A stretch of DNA of 64,000 bases. It comes from Bos javanicus (lineage: Eukaryota > Chordata > Mammalia > Artiodactyla > Bovidae). Both the position numbers and the translations under genes were made by a program. Shown here in pieces: positions 1 through 10,769 of the stretch (the stretch's first letter is position 1; each line of letters opens with the position of its first letter). Under the pieces are notes generated by a model. It worked only from the letters and a program-made list of their open reading frames with translations, was not told the origin of the DNA and ran no database searches. The stretch covers positions 8,618,001 through 8,682,000 of the forward strand of contig NC_083870.1 in the NCBI RefSeq assembly GCF_032452875.1. The letters run 5' to 3'.

Positions 1-1460
1 CGTGCTGAGGCCTGGTGCAGCTGTTCTAGAGTGGGGGCTGGAGACTGGAGCAGCTGGAATGGTTGTTTGGAAACGGTGTCGAGTCTCTGCCACCTCTGCA
101 GGCCACTTTCTTCTGTCTTCCATGGGAAGTGCCACTGGGATCCTCCTGCATCATCCTCTTCCCGAACACAAGCAGACTGACAACTGTGTCTGTAGGGAAA
201 ACAAGACGCTGATCTGCAGATAAGAAAGCTGGAGTGGGTAGCTCAAGCTATCACCCTTCTCTTGGTTGGAAAAACTCGACCTGCCCTTTTAAGATGTGTC
301 TGCAGGGTTATGGAAATTTGTGTAGCAGTCAGTTCTGCTGAGCGTGTGAGTGTGTGTGTGCGTGTGTGTGTGTGTGGTCTTGGTCCTATGTTGAAATCTA
401 GTGTTCCAGAGTCCTCTTGCGGTAGGAGGCGAGCACCTGGCTGAAGTGATGCTGTGCTCCAGGTTCTACTTGATCTGACTCACCCAGTGAAAGAAGACCA
501 CCCTCCCACCTCTGCCAACCCAGATGCGCTAGTATACTTCCCAGAGGCTACAGGAAAAGCTGCTCCAGGGCCTGAGGCAGGATTTCTCAAATCCTTTGGA
601 GAACCACTTCTTTACTAGTAGTTTAAAGTAGTACTACTACTTTATTTAGAGGATAGGCGTAAGTGAGAGCAGGAGTGAGTGGGCTAGGCACGCCGGGCCC
701 TGCTTCCCTCATCCCATCTGGACCCTTCTTTGCCCTTGAATCTATTTCTCCCTTTACCCAGTAGTCTATTTATTAACTAGCAAGAGGGCAAATAAGGGAT
801 CTTCTAGGATTGATTTTGCTAATTTTGTGGAGGATACTGAGCACCATTTCACCATATTCTGCACCCTTATCTGACTAACAGCCCCTCCCAGAACTGAGTT
901 TTCTTTTCATCCAGGGTCCAGGAGGAAAAACAAAACAAATCATATTGTCATGCACCAGTAAAAAATAGGCTTTCCAGATGGAAATAAAATCTAATTAGGC
1001 AATGAAAGTAGAGACTGTGAAACGGTTCAGTAAGAATGAAAATATCAAAGTATGTTTCAGCTTCCTGGTTGGGAGACAGGGTGGGAAGGAGTAAAGGGAG
1101 CAAAGGGCACAGGGAGGCAGAGGTGAATCATTGCTCTTGCAAGTCTGGAGCAAATGGTTCCTCACTCCCTAGGTCACTTGAGGAGTATGAGTCAGTAATT
1201 ACCAGCCTTGGAATTTACTTCTCCAGCTAACAACAGCCCCTTTGAGTTGGAAAACACCTCATCTGCTTTCATTTTAGAATGTTAAAACTAATTTTTGTAA
1301 TAAATGTTTATTTTTCACATTGAGTTTGTTTAAATTCTGAAGTTCTAGCTTTAAAGAATTGGAACTCCCAGAGTGACTTTGACATTCACTTATCTTCCCT
1401 GTAGTCTTTAAGAGATCAGGGATATCCTTCTACAGTATCTGGTGGTTAGATTTCAGTTTA
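1..1460. other. Single-copy noncoding DNA
   Basis: I recognise no gene or repeat family here apart from the TG microsatellite noted separately. The short open frames lack coding character, splice context or similarity to proteins I know. An exon of an unrecognised transcript cannot be excluded by eye. Confidence 0.5.
344..377. repeat. (TG)n microsatellite
   Basis: An imperfect alternating TG/GT run of about 34 bp, broken by an AG and a GC step. It is potentially length-polymorphic. No coding meaning. Confidence 0.9.
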
Positions 1461-1470
1461 ACTTACCATT

Positions 1471-1593
1471 GGAAAAGGAAATGGCAACCCACTCCAGTAT
1501 TCTTGCTTGGAAAATCCCACAGATGGAGGAGCCTGGCAGGCTATAGTCCATGGGGTTGCAAAGAGTCAGACATGACTGAGCCACTTCATTTTC
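1471..1593 (+). mobile_element. BovA-type SINE monomer with 10-bp TSD
   Basis: This is the BovA body (GGAAATGGCAACCC to GAGTCAGACATGACTGA) without a tRNA head. It is flanked by perfect direct repeats ACTTACCATT at 1461-1470 and 1594-1603, so both ends are certain. BovA is derived from the BovB LINE and was mobilised by its machinery. Confidence 0.9.
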
Positions 1594-1888
1594 ACTTACC
1601 ATTAGACTGTACTTGAATGGTAATGTTTCAAATGAATATAATCTATATTAAAAGGAGACTTGGTGTTGGAGAACAGGGTGATTCTGTAGAGATTCGTGTT
1701 TTAGACATGGACCCAACCTGATTAGAGATAAAATGATTGAACATTAAGGATATGTTTGTTGTTCCTGTGTTAATAGGATTTGCAGATCGAGGTAGGGGAA
1801 AGTGGGAAATAGATTGGTCCATTTCTGCATGCTGGGGCATGGGACAGATCAGTAAAGGAGATAAATGAGGAAAGGACAACTTGCACTT

Positions 1889-2095
1889 GAAGTGAAGTAA
1901 GTAAGTGAAGTCGCTCAGTCATGTCCGACTCTTGGCGACCCCATGGACTGTAGCCTACTAGGCTCCTCTGTCCATGGGATTCTCCAGGCAATAGTCCTGG
2001 AGTGGATTGCCATTTCCTTCTCCAGGGGATCTTCCCAACCCAGGGCTCGAACCTGGGTCTCCCGCATCGTAGACAGACGCTTTATCGTCTGAGCC
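1889..2095 (-). mobile_element. Bov-tA SINE with 10-bp TSD
   Basis: A full-length Bov-tA in reverse: the BovA tail is on the left and the tRNA-derived head (GGCTCAGACGATAAAGCG in sense) on the right. Perfect TSD ACTTGCACTT at 1879-1888 and 2096-2105. Confidence 0.92.
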
Positions 2096-2210
2096 ACTTG
2101 CACTTTAAAAAATCTCTAATTTTGTAGCTCTTGCAATTTATTGTCCGTTCCTTGGTACTAGCTGTAAAAATCTAGTATGAAATGGAACTTTTCTAAGAAG
2201 AGGAATTTGT

Positions 2211-2327
2211 AATTTTTTTGGCCACGCTGGAGCTTGTGGAATCTTAGTTCTCCAACCAGGGATTGAACGCTTGGCCCATGGCAGTGAAAGCCTGAGCCCT
2301 AACCACTGGACCACCAGGGAATCCCCC
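2211..2327 (-). mobile_element. CHR-type tRNA-Glu SINE
   Basis: The reverse complement begins GGGATTCCCTGGTGGTCCAG and continues with the A box TAGTGG-type segment and a diverged B box (GTTCAATCCC), ending in GGCCAAAAAAA. This is the typical cetartiodactyl CHR SINE head. Confidence 0.85.
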
Positions 2328-2355
2328 AGTTGCTTGTTGGATAATTACTATCATT

Positions 2356-2470
2356 CATAAAGTTACTGTATATTACCACTATCCCCATTTCACAGATTGG
2401 GAAAAAGAGGCACAGAAATGCTAAGGAACCTAGCCAAGTGTAGATCTAGGATTCAGGACAGCTTCAGAAG
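2356..2470 (-). mobile_element. MIR SINE fragment
   Basis: The segment ATCCCCATTTCACAGATTGGG followed by AGGCACAGAAATGCTAAG matches the reversed core of the ancient mammalian MIR SINE. It is diverged and incomplete. Confidence 0.65.
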
Positions 2471-3300
2471 AGGCTGGGTAGCTTATGTTCTGCTCACAGT
2501 GACCCTGCATGAGAAAGGGCAGGAGGAGCTGGAGACAGAATTTAGCTTTCTCTGGGGAGGTGTGTATGTGAGGATTAGGAGAGAGCAATGACACTTGGGG
2601 TTTTCTCTGAATTGTGACACCCCAACAGTACCTACGGTACAGATTGTGACTAGTATTTATGAAGCTCTTGGTAAAATGAAGGGCTTGTGAGTGCCACCTT
2701 CTGGAATGAGAGATAATGTCACTGCCTGTGGCCCAGGTGGCAAACAAGGCACATCGTATTTGTGGGCAACGAGGAGCGAAAACAGCAGCTTCAGTAGTTG
2801 GCAAAATGAGAATACAAAAAGATCTCAACAGGCAGGAGTGATAAACTGCATCTTAGAAGTTCAATAGTAGTAAGTGTAAGATTGTATCTTTGGACTGGCA
2901 AAACCAATTCTCCATGTATAAAGTTGGGAAAATGTAGGATGTCTAGAAGCAGAGAGATACTCCTTGCTGATAGTGCTAAAACCCTATATGAAGTTCTGTG
3001 TTAGGGTTAGGGTTAACTTTTAAGACGATTACAGACAATATCTTCATAGAAAGTGATATGGATGGTGAAGGGACTTAAAACTGCGTTCTAGAAACTTCTG
3101 AAACCATGTAAAACCCAAAGAATCAAAGACTCAAGCAAGACAAAGTTAGATATTTGAAGATTACTGGATGGATGTCCCCAAGGGAGAAAATTAGAATCAA
3201 TGGATGATGTCGAAGAAAGAAGACTGGTTATAATTAAGAATGTGCCCTTCAGAGCTTTAAGGAAGGGGTGTTGTATGGTGGAAAGAATGTGTGCATGTGA
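2471..3300. other. Single-copy noncoding DNA
   Basis: No recognisable gene or interspersed repeat. It includes a short run of two and a half TTAGGG units at 3001-3016, too short to mean a telomere relic. Confidence 0.5.
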
Positions 3301-3390
3301 CCTGCTCAGTCGTGTCTGACTGACCCCATGGACTGTAACCCGCCAGGTTCCTTTGCCTATGGGATTTTCCAGGTGAGAATACTGGAGTGG
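3301..3390 (-). mobile_element. Bov-tA/BovA fragment
   Basis: About 90 bp of the BovA body in reverse (GCTCAGTCGTGTCTGACTG to AATACTGGAGTGGG), with an internal deletion after CTGACT. No TSD found. Confidence 0.8.
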
Positions 3391-3774
3391 GAAGAAAATA
3401 TATACAATCCGATTTTTATATCATGGTAAGACATGCTGGAGAGGGGATGTGAAGAAGCAATCAGTTTCTCTGGTGAACACAGCAGCATAAACACTGGAAG
3501 TCCTCTAATGTGATGATGCTATTCATATTACCCCATTCTGATACTGTTCTGTTGCCCACTGGTTGCCATCTCCACACATTCATCTACCTCAAGAATCAAA
3601 GGGATCAAATCTCTGCAATGTTTTTTGGACATGTCTGCCATGGTTTAATTTCAATGATAACTTTCTTCCATAAATTTTGTTTTTTTTTTTTTTTTACAAA
3701 TCAGAAAGGTGAATTTGGCTCATAGAGTCTACTCGGTGAGCTCAAAGATACCTCCAGAGAATAAAATTTATAGT
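3391..3774. other. Single-copy noncoding DNA with T16 run
   Basis: I see no gene. A run of 16 T at 3680-3695 could be the reversed tail of an unrecognised retroinsert, but no element body is readable next to it. Confidence 0.45.
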
Positions 3775-3936
3775 TTTGTGACCCCATGGACTATAGGCTC
3801 CTCTGTCCATGGGATTCTCCAGGCAAGGATGTGGTAGTGGGTTGCCATTTCCTTCTAAAGGGGATCTTCTTGACACAGGGATCCAACTCCTTGCATTGCA
3901 GCCAGATTCTTTACCATCTGAGCCACCAGAGAAACC
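3775..3936 (-). mobile_element. Bov-tA SINE (3-prime truncated)
   Basis: A reversed Bov-tA lacking the last part of its BovA tail: it starts at the GACCCCATGG segment and ends in the tRNA head (GGTTTCTCTGGTGGCTCAG in sense). Confidence 0.85.
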
Positions 3937-3947
3937 CTATTTTATTC

Positions 3948-4138
3948 GTGAAAGTGAAAGTCACTCAGTTGTGTCCCACTCTTTGTGACCCCATGGACTA
4001 TACAGACCCTGGAATTCTCCAGGCCAGAATACTGGAGTGGGTAGCCTATCCCTTCTCCAGTGGATCTTCCTGATCTAGGAATCAAACCGGGATCTTCTGC
4101 ATTGCAGGTAGATTCTTTACCAACTGAGCTATCAAGAA
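3948..4138 (-). mobile_element. Bov-tA SINE
   Basis: A second reversed Bov-tA, about 10 bp after the previous one. Complete from GTGAAAGTGAAAGTCACTC to the tRNA head, whose terminal bases are diverged. Confidence 0.88.
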
Positions 4139-4354
4139 GCTAAAGAACCTAACCTCATTTGATTTTGAACATAGACTTTAACATTTCTTTGGTCCAGGTC
4201 TGTGACATCCCTGTGGAGAAAGAAACTCGGACAACAGAGTAAGTGGGAACATCTGAATTAGAATAAGGGCTAAATCCCTGGAGCCTGCAGGAAAGGAGTG
4301 AATGGAAAGCCAGATTTTTTCAATGTTGAATTTTAAGCCAGATTTTTCACCAAC

Positions 4355-4470
4355 ATTTTTTTTTAATTAATTTATTTTTTATTGAAGAATAATTGTTTTA
4401 CAGAATTTTGTTGTTTTCTGTCAAACCTCAGCATGCATCAGCCATAGGTTTACATATATCCTCTCTCACT
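4355..4470 (-). mobile_element. L1 3-prime UTR fragment
   Basis: T-rich start (T8 then TTTATTTTTTATTGAAG), then the segment around CAGCATGCATCAGCCATAGG, which is the reversed end of ruminant L1 3-prime UTR. Only about 115 bp remain. Confidence 0.7.
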
Positions 4471-5175
4471 AACATTCTCACCTTGATTTTTAAGTGCTAG
4501 CCAAATGAAAACAAGCAGAAGAGAGATGGGGGACAGAGGGTCCCGGGCCTTGAAGCCTGCGTTTTGTTCTTGGTGTGTGGGCTGTAGAGGCAGTGGAACG
4601 GGGTACAGGGCTGAGAAGACAGTGAGCAGCCTCATTCACTTCCTGGTGTGGAGTCTTTCCCAGGGGGCTGGGCTCCTGGGTTTTCAGCCCTCTTCTGTCT
4701 CTGAGCCCAGCTCACAGTTTAACTGTTGAGGTGGCCAGGAAGGAGCACATTGAAACCTTCCTTGGGGAGGCGTCAAGCTATACAGGAAAGGCTGAATGCT
4801 GAGAATGAGGTCCATTTATCCTGGTCTGGGAGGAGCCTGGCAACAGCAGTGTGGCCAGAGGGATAAGCAAGGAGCAGGGACAACCCCTAAGGCTCCAGGC
4901 ATCTCTCTCTCTCACCTTTTCCCACAAATATTTTGACAACACTCCTAAGAGACTTGTGATCTAATTCTGTTTACACACAGAACACTTGAAGTCTACCTTG
5001 TAGGGGAAGAAAAATCATTTCCCCACTACCCTCCTAGGTTCTTCAGTTGGGGACCTGTCATTAGACCGACAAAAGACAATTTGGGCGTATACAGCATAAC
5101 AAAAGAATAAAGTTTTAGTGAAATGACCAGACAAAAGGAAAAAGACTTTCCAGGATTGGCAAATTGTAGGGAAGT
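4471..5175. other. Single-copy noncoding DNA
   Basis: No gene recognised. The segment near 5030 (CTAGGTTCTTCAGTTGGGGA) resembles one near 9425, so 4975-5130 and 9385-9470 may be pieces of one unlabelled LTR family. Confidence 0.4.
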
Positions 5176-5188
5176 AAGTATATGGGGG

Positions 5189-5494
5189 GCTTCTCTAGTG
5201 GCTCAGATGGTAAAACATATGGGAGCGGAGAAGGCGACAGCACCCCACTCCAGTACTCTTGCCTGGAAAATCCCATGGACGGAGGAGCCTGGTAGGCTGC
5301 AGTCCATGGGATTGCGAAGAGTTGAACATAACTGAGCGTCTTCACTTTCACTTTTCACTTTCATGCATTGGAGAAGGAAATGGCAACCCACTCCAGTGTT
5401 CTTGCCTGGAGAATCCCAGGGACGGGGAGCCTGGTGGGCTGCCGTCTATGGGTTTGAACAGAGTCGGACACGACTGAAGCGACTTAGTGACAGC
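5189..5494 (+). mobile_element. tRNA-head plus double BovA composite SINE
   Basis: About 30 bp of Bov-tA head (GGCTTCTCTAGTGGCTCAGA) are followed directly by two BovA units in Bov-A2 arrangement. The whole lies between near-identical direct repeats AAGTATATGGG and AAGTATGTGGG (from 5176 and 5495), so it seems to have inserted as one unit. Alternatively a Bov-A2 inserted into a truncated Bov-tA. Confidence 0.75.
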
Positions 5495-5797
5495 AAGTAT
5501 GTGGGAGAAACTAATGGGACATGAATGTTAGGTTTGTTGTATAGATTTTTTTCTTGGGCTGTCTCTGGGCTAAAGGCTAGAGTTGTCTCTGGTGATTAAC
5601 TTCTGTCCTTTCTGGTAAAGGTAGAGAGGCACCTTAATGAATTTATGTCCTGCTTTTAGGCAAATAGGGAAAGGGCAGAGGGCTTTTCTTGTATCCACTA
5701 CTCATTCTCTTCAGCTTGAAATAAGCAGTATGCCAAAGTGGCATATTTTGGGGTGGCATATTCTGCTACCCATCAATATCTATTTTTGGAGGGGAGT
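5495..5797. other. Noncoding DNA, possible LTR-D-like piece
   Basis: No gene. The motif GCCAAAGTGGCATATTTTGG at 5732-5751 resembles the 5-prime part of LTR-D copies (compare 49627), but the match is short. Confidence 0.35.
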
Positions 5798-6499
5798 TGA
5801 TGTTCAGTTGCTCAGTCATGTCTCACTCTTTGCAAGGCCATTGATTGCAGCATGTCAGGCCTCCCTGTCCTTCACTATCTCCTGGAGTTTGCTCAGACTT
5901 ATGTCCATTAAGGCGATAATGCCATCCAACCATCTCATCCTCTGTCCTTTCTCCTCCAGCCTTCAATCTTTCCCATCATCAGGGTCTTTCCCAATGAATC
6001 AACTCTTTGCATTGATGGACAAAGTATTGGTGTGTTAGCTTCAGCATCAATCCTTCCAACGAATATTCAAGGTTGATTTTCTTTAGGATTAACTGGTTTG
6101 GTGTCCCTGTTGTCCAAGGGACGCTAAAGAGTCTTCTAGAATACCACAATTCAAAAGCATCAATTCCTCAGGGCTCAGCTTTCTTTATGGTCCAACTCTC
6201 ATGTCCATACATGACTACTGGAAAAACCATAGCTTTGATTATATGAACCTTTGTCAGCAAAGTTCATGGTTGCAGTCACCATCTGGAGTGATTTTGAAGC
6301 CCAAGAAAGTCTGTCACTGTTTCCATTTTTTCCCCATCTATTTGCCATGAACTGATGGAACTGGATACCATGATCTTAGTTTTTTTGAATGTTGAGTTTT
6401 AAGCCAGCTTTTTTACTCTCCTCTTTCACCTTCATCAAGAGGCTCTTCACTTCCTCTTCACTTTCTGCCATTAGGGTGGTGTCATCTGCATCTCCAAGG
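5798..6499 (-). mobile_element. BovB LINE 3-prime part
   Basis: Reversed BovB covering the end of the RT ORF (sense YGCESW-type and LFGRRR-type regions) down to the 3-prime terminus. About 80 bp are missing near 6262, so the ORF is broken. 5-prime truncated, as usual for BovB. Confidence 0.9.
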
Positions 6500-6715
6500 A
6501 ACGCAGGTTGAAATTTTTAAAGATGTCCATGCTGAAAAGGGATGTCACTGTTGGCAGAAACATCACAGATTTTTTACAAAGGTGTGAGAAAGATGACCAT
6601 TCTTTAGAGTTTGAGATAAGCAGATTTAGGTGAAAAACAGCCTTATGTTTTCCCTCATGGAGCTTTTACACATGTAGGAATCATAGGAGAGCTGATGCGG
6701 CTGAAGTTGTTCCCT

Positions 6716-6995
6716 GCTGCTGCTGCTGCTGCTGAGTCACTTCAGTCGTGTCCGACTCTGTGGGACCCCATAGAGGGCAGCCCACCAGGCTCCGCCGTCC
6801 CTGGGATTCTCCAGGCAAGAACACTGGAGTGGGTTGCCATTTCCTTCTCCAATGCATGAAAGTGAAAAGTGAAAGTGAAGTCGCTCAGTCGTGTCGGACT
6901 CTTAGCGATCCCATGGACTACAGCCCACCAGGCTCCTCCGTCCATAGGATTTTCCAGGCAATAGTACTGGAGTGGGGTGCCATTGCCTTCTCCAG
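6716..6995 (-). mobile_element. Bov-A2 SINE with 13-bp TSD
   Basis: Reversed dimeric Bov-A2; its (CAG)n tail appears as CTG repeats at the left end. Perfect TSD GAAGTTGTTCCCT at 6703-6715 and 6996-7008. Confidence 0.95.
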
Positions 6996-7089
6996 GAAGT
7001 TGTTCCCTAGGGAGCAGCAATCTGGTTGGAGGGCAGGACCTGAAGCTGTAGTTGCCTAGTGCTTTACATAGTGATAGTTGGCCTGGAAT

Positions 7090-7312
7090 CCTCATTAGTG
7101 CCAAGCATTGTTCTAAAACCAATAAATGCACTACCTCATTTAATCCTCACACCTAAAAGGAAGGTACTCTATCATTCACACTTGCAGATGAGGAATTGAG
7201 GCAGGAAGCAGTTAAGTCCCTTGCCCAGCGTCATACAGGGGTAAGCAGTAGAGCCAGAATGCAGACTCAGACTCCAGAACCCAAATTCTAAAGACTCACT
7301 GTTCTGCCTCTA
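7090..7312 (-). mobile_element. MIR SINE
   Basis: Reversed, nearly complete MIR: GCCAAGCATTGTTCTAAAAC, then ATTTAATCCTCACA, then GATGAGGAATTGAGGCA and CTTGCCCAGCGTCA, ending in CTGTTCTGCCTCT. An old mammalian repeat shared across orders. Confidence 0.85.
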
Positions 7313-7809
7313 CCAAGGTTATAGAAATGTAATTATCTGTATGAAAAAGAGCTATTGGAAAGTTTCCCTAAACCACACCAGCACTGTCACTCTGTATACA
7401 ACTCCAGAGGTTTTTTGGAAAATTCAAGAATATGAGATGCCTTGTTGGGAGGCATTGCAGGCCAGAGGTGCCACTCGTGGAATTCAATGTAAGCAATGCC
7501 AGGAGGATGCAACCTGGGGCTCTTACCTGTAGCTCCCTGTGGTGCCTGCAGAATCCAGGCCTGGATCTGAGGTCTATTTCAAGAAAGCATTTCTTATGGA
7601 TGCAGGTCAAATTTCCCTATACACTGAAAATTTTTTTAGTCCTAGGCCTTGATCATGTAGAAGAGAGAAGGGAAAGGAGAAAAGAAGAAATATAAAGAAA
7701 ATAGAATGAGGGGAAAGAAGTTGGCTAGTGTGGGAAGCAGGTGATGACAACCTCTAGCCTTCAATGTTAGAACAGAGCCTAAGGTCCAGGTGGTCTAAAG
7801 GTTGCCCTT
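7313..7809. other. Single-copy noncoding DNA
   Basis: No gene or repeat recognised. Open frames on both strands are short and overlap each other, with no sign of coding selection visible by eye. Confidence 0.45.
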
Positions 7810-8144
7810 TGCTACTGTCTGAATGAGTTCCACCCAAATTCGTATGCTGAAATGAAAGGTGATGGTATTAGGAGGTGGAGTCTTTAGCAGAAGTTTAAGT
7901 CATGAGGGTGGGGCCTTCATTAATGGGATTGGTGCCCTTATAAAAGAAGCTCCACAACACTCCCTGGCTCCTTCCACCAGGGAGGATACCAGGAGAAGTC
8001 TGCAATTTGGAAGAGAGCCCTCATCCAACCATACTGGCATCCTAATCTCAGACTTCCAGCCTCTAAACCTGAAGAAATAAATTAGCATTGTTCATAAGCT
8101 ACCCAGTCAACAGTATTTTGTTATAGTGGCCTAAATGAACCAAG
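7810..8144 (+). mobile_element. MLT1-type MaLR LTR
   Basis: A classic ancient MaLR LTR: GATGGTATTAGGAGGTGGAG, GTCATGAGGGTGGGGCC, GGTGCCCTTATAAAAGA (TATA region, about 7935), AATAAATTAGCA (poly-A signal, about 8077) and TTTTGTTATAGTGGCC at the end. Confidence 0.9.
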
Positions 8145-8234
8145 GGATCCTCTAATATTTTAAAGGGTGTCAGTGGATGAAAGGACAAGACAGCAGGTCT
8201 ACTTGTGAAATAAAGCTGGGTAAAGGGTTAAGCC

Positions 8235-8705
8235 TGTCAACTACAAATTGGCACTTGCCAAGGGCATTTGCCAGCAATTGAACACCAACAAGAAGGGCTT
8301 TTGCCTTCTAGCCATGCTATCACAGCTGCTGACCTTCAACACTCCCTGAAGGGAACTCAGGGTGGACAGTGAGTCTCTCTGTGTTCCAGGGAAAATGGTG
8401 GAGCAGGTCTTCAGATAGATATTTTCAGGAACTGATTTCATGATTCCAATCCTTGCATCTCTTCATATCCAAAAAAGCACTCAATCCCTTCGTGGCAACA
8501 TCAGCTTCTCCTGACTAGCAGAAAATCCTGTAAAGAAAGCTCTTGACTGCATTAAAATCCCCCTTCTCCAAAATCTTACATATTGACCTTCCCCCACTAC
8601 TTCTTTGGAGCAGTCTTTCAGAGCTATTTGAGGTGCTGTCTCCCAGGCTGCCCCCAATAATACTTAACTTGCAACTCTTACTTTGTGCATCTTTTTAATT
8701 GGCTA
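8235..8705 (+). mobile_element. LTR-B, left arm of tail-to-tail pair
   Basis: Begins TGTCAACTACAAATTGGCAC like other LTR-B copies (11006, and reversed at 9165 and 34146) and runs to the U5-like CAACTCTTACTTTGTGCATC. Its 3-prime end fuses to a reversed copy with no internal retroviral sequence between them. Confidence 0.8.
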
Positions 8706-9165
8706 GTCCCACATCTGTTAAATTTTATTTGGGGCAAAATGAGGACTGCAGCCCAGGAGACAGCAACTCAGATAGCTCTGAGAAACTGTTATAAAGAGGA
8801 AGGTGATATATGTGATTTTGGTGAAGGGGAAATATTTGCAATCAAGCACATATTTTTTTCCCATAACGTTTCTTCTAGTATTGTGAAGCTTTTGCTAGTC
8901 ATGAGGAACAGTCATCATCCTGAAGGATTTTATTTCTTTTCTAGATATGAAGAGATACAAGAATTGCGCTCATTAAATCAGCTCGTGAAATAGCTAGCTA
9001 TCTGAACACCTGTCCTGCCAGTTTTTTCCCAGAGTCTCATCTCTGCTATCCACCCTGAACTCCTTTCAGGGGGTGTTGCAAGTCAGCAGTTGCAGCAGCA
9101 CATGATTTAATCCTTGTAGAGGTAGATGGCAAGCACCCATGGCAAGTGCCAATTTATAGTTGACA
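8706..9165 (-). mobile_element. LTR-B, right arm of tail-to-tail pair
   Basis: A reversed LTR-B: TTTTATTTGGGGCAAAATGA (R/U5, with the AATAAA-type signal reversed) to TTTATAGTTGACA at the right edge. About 20 bp of its 3-prime terminus are missing at the fusion point. The outer flanks AGCC and GAGG do not match. Confidence 0.8.
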
Positions 9166-9636
9166 GAGGTAGGGAAATGTACAAAGGCACAAATAGTCCT
9201 GAAGAAAAGGTGCAGCTTTCCTGCAGCCAGACATGCTACCACCAGGTGGAGCTAGACCCTTCTGTCATGGTTATTCTTCCTAACGTGATGCGATGTTAAA
9301 GGCATGATTTCCTGGACATAGAGTTAAGTATGAGGAATTAAAAATAGTTAACTTCCCTTATCAGATTGGCAAAATTTTAAAATCTTGTACAGGGGAGGAA
9401 AAAGAATTTTGCGTCCACCCTTCTAAGTTCTTGGTTGAGGAACTGCCCCTTTTTCTCTATCCGCCCCCAACCCACTCCCCCCCCACCACGCCCCCGCCGA
9501 CCCTGTAATTTCTCTTAGAAAGGTTGACTTCTACTTAGTTTTCAGAGCATTTCCTATGTTTGTTGTTTTTATTTATTTATCTTTGTTTGCTCCTTTTAAA
9601 AAGTAATCAACTCAAGATAATCCTATGTCAACGTAG
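9166..9636. other. Noncoding DNA, possible LTR remnant
   Basis: No gene. 9385-9470 shares the phrase CTAAGTTCTTGGTTGAGGAAC with a segment near 5030. A C-rich stretch lies at 9463-9500. Confidence 0.4.
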
Positions 9637-9680
9637 GGGAGCAGAATTTGCCACTGTAAAATATGTCTTTGGCATGCCGT

Positions 9681-9893
9681 GCTGTGCTTAGTCGCTCAGT
9701 TGTGTCCGACTCTTTGCGACCCCATGGACTGTAGCCCACCAGGCTCCTCTGTCCATAGGGATTCTCCAGGCAAGAAGGCTGGAGTGAGTAGCCTGTCTCT
9801 TCTCCAGGGGATCTTCCAGACCCAGGAATCGAACTGGGGCCTTCTACATTGCAGGCAGACTCTTTACCAGCTGAGCTACCAGGGAAGCCCCTC
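9681..9893 (-). mobile_element. Bov-tA SINE in LTR-D
   Basis: Full-length reversed Bov-tA, from GCTTAGTCGCTCAGTTGTG to GGGCTTCCCTGGTAGCTCAG (sense head). The short repeat TTGGCAT flanks it on both sides. Confidence 0.9.
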
Positions 9894-9955
9894 TCATTGG
9901 CATATTCATTGTTTTAAGCTGGTTATTCTCTGAGAAACAGCAGACATGGTGAAGT

Positions 9956-10190
9956 GAAAGTGAAAGTTGCTCAGTCGGGTTCGACTCTTTGTAACTCCGT
10001 GGACTATACAGTCCATGGAATTCTTCAGGCCAGAATACTCGAGTGGGTAGCCTTTCCCTTCTCCAGGAAATCGTCCCAACCCAGGGATCAAATCCAAGTC
10101 TCCCGTATTGCAGGCAGATTCTTTACCAGAGGAAAAAAAGCCCAAGAATACTGGAGTGGGTAGCCTATCCCTTCTCCAGCCAGGGCTCTA
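9956..10190 (-). mobile_element. Bov-tA SINE plus second fragment
   Basis: A reversed Bov-tA at 9956-10131, then a second BovA fragment at 10141-10190 (AATACTGGAGTGGGTAGCC). The head of the first is interrupted by an A-rich stretch. This may be two insertions or one insertion with a local duplication. Confidence 0.8.
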
Positions 10191-10504
10191 TAAACCAAGT
10201 AGGAGTTGCCCTTTTGTAAGAAATGATTACATTTGTGAGGGAAATCTCCGTTTGTAATGGTGTGCTTTCTCTGTTCCTGTAAGAGGAAGATGACCAAATC
10301 TCTGGAAACTTATCAGCAGAGAAGGCAATGACCTAAATCTGCATCACAATTACCCTTCTTTACTGTGCTTTTCCTGGTAACTTCGCATAATGCACTGCCC
10401 CCATTCTCAACATTCTCTTTTGTCTTTAGCTGAGGATGATATTTAAGGTGAAGAGTTTGGCCATTTTGTTGAGTTACTCAGTTTCCTGGGTCTCTCCCCT
10501 GGAT

Positions 10505-10769
10505 GCTGCTACTGCTGCTAAGTCGCGTCAGTCGTGTCCGACTCTGTGCGACCCCAGAGACGGCAGCCCACCAGGCTCCCCCGTCCCTGGGATTCTCCAG
10601 GCAAGAACACTGGAGTGGGTTGCCATTTCCTTCTCCAATGCGTGAAAGTGAAAAGTGAAAGTGAAGTCAGTCAGTCGTGTCCGACTCTTAGCGACCCCAT
10701 GGACTGCAGCCTACCAGGCTCCGCCGGCCACGGGATTTTCCAGGCAAGAGTACTGGAGTGGGGTGCCAT
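10505..10769 (-). mobile_element. Bov-A2 SINE with 9-bp TSD
   Basis: Reversed dimeric Bov-A2 with its CTG-rich tail on the left. Perfect TSD CCCCTGGAT at 10496-10504 and 10770-10778, inside LTR-D. Confidence 0.95.

Noticed and set aside
3001..3016. Interstitial telomere repeat
   Set aside because: Only about two and a half TTAGGG units; expected by chance at this length scale.
6748..7131. Frames of 100-130 codons in Bov-A2 (also 10534, 13312, 42683)
   Set aside because: The same peptide recurs in every Bov-A2 copy in both orientations. These are SINE shadows.
9463..9500. C-rich run as a possible i-motif/G-quadruplex regulator
   Set aside because: Runs of C are present but there is no adjoining gene or promoter; it is more simply an LTR or low-complexity feature.
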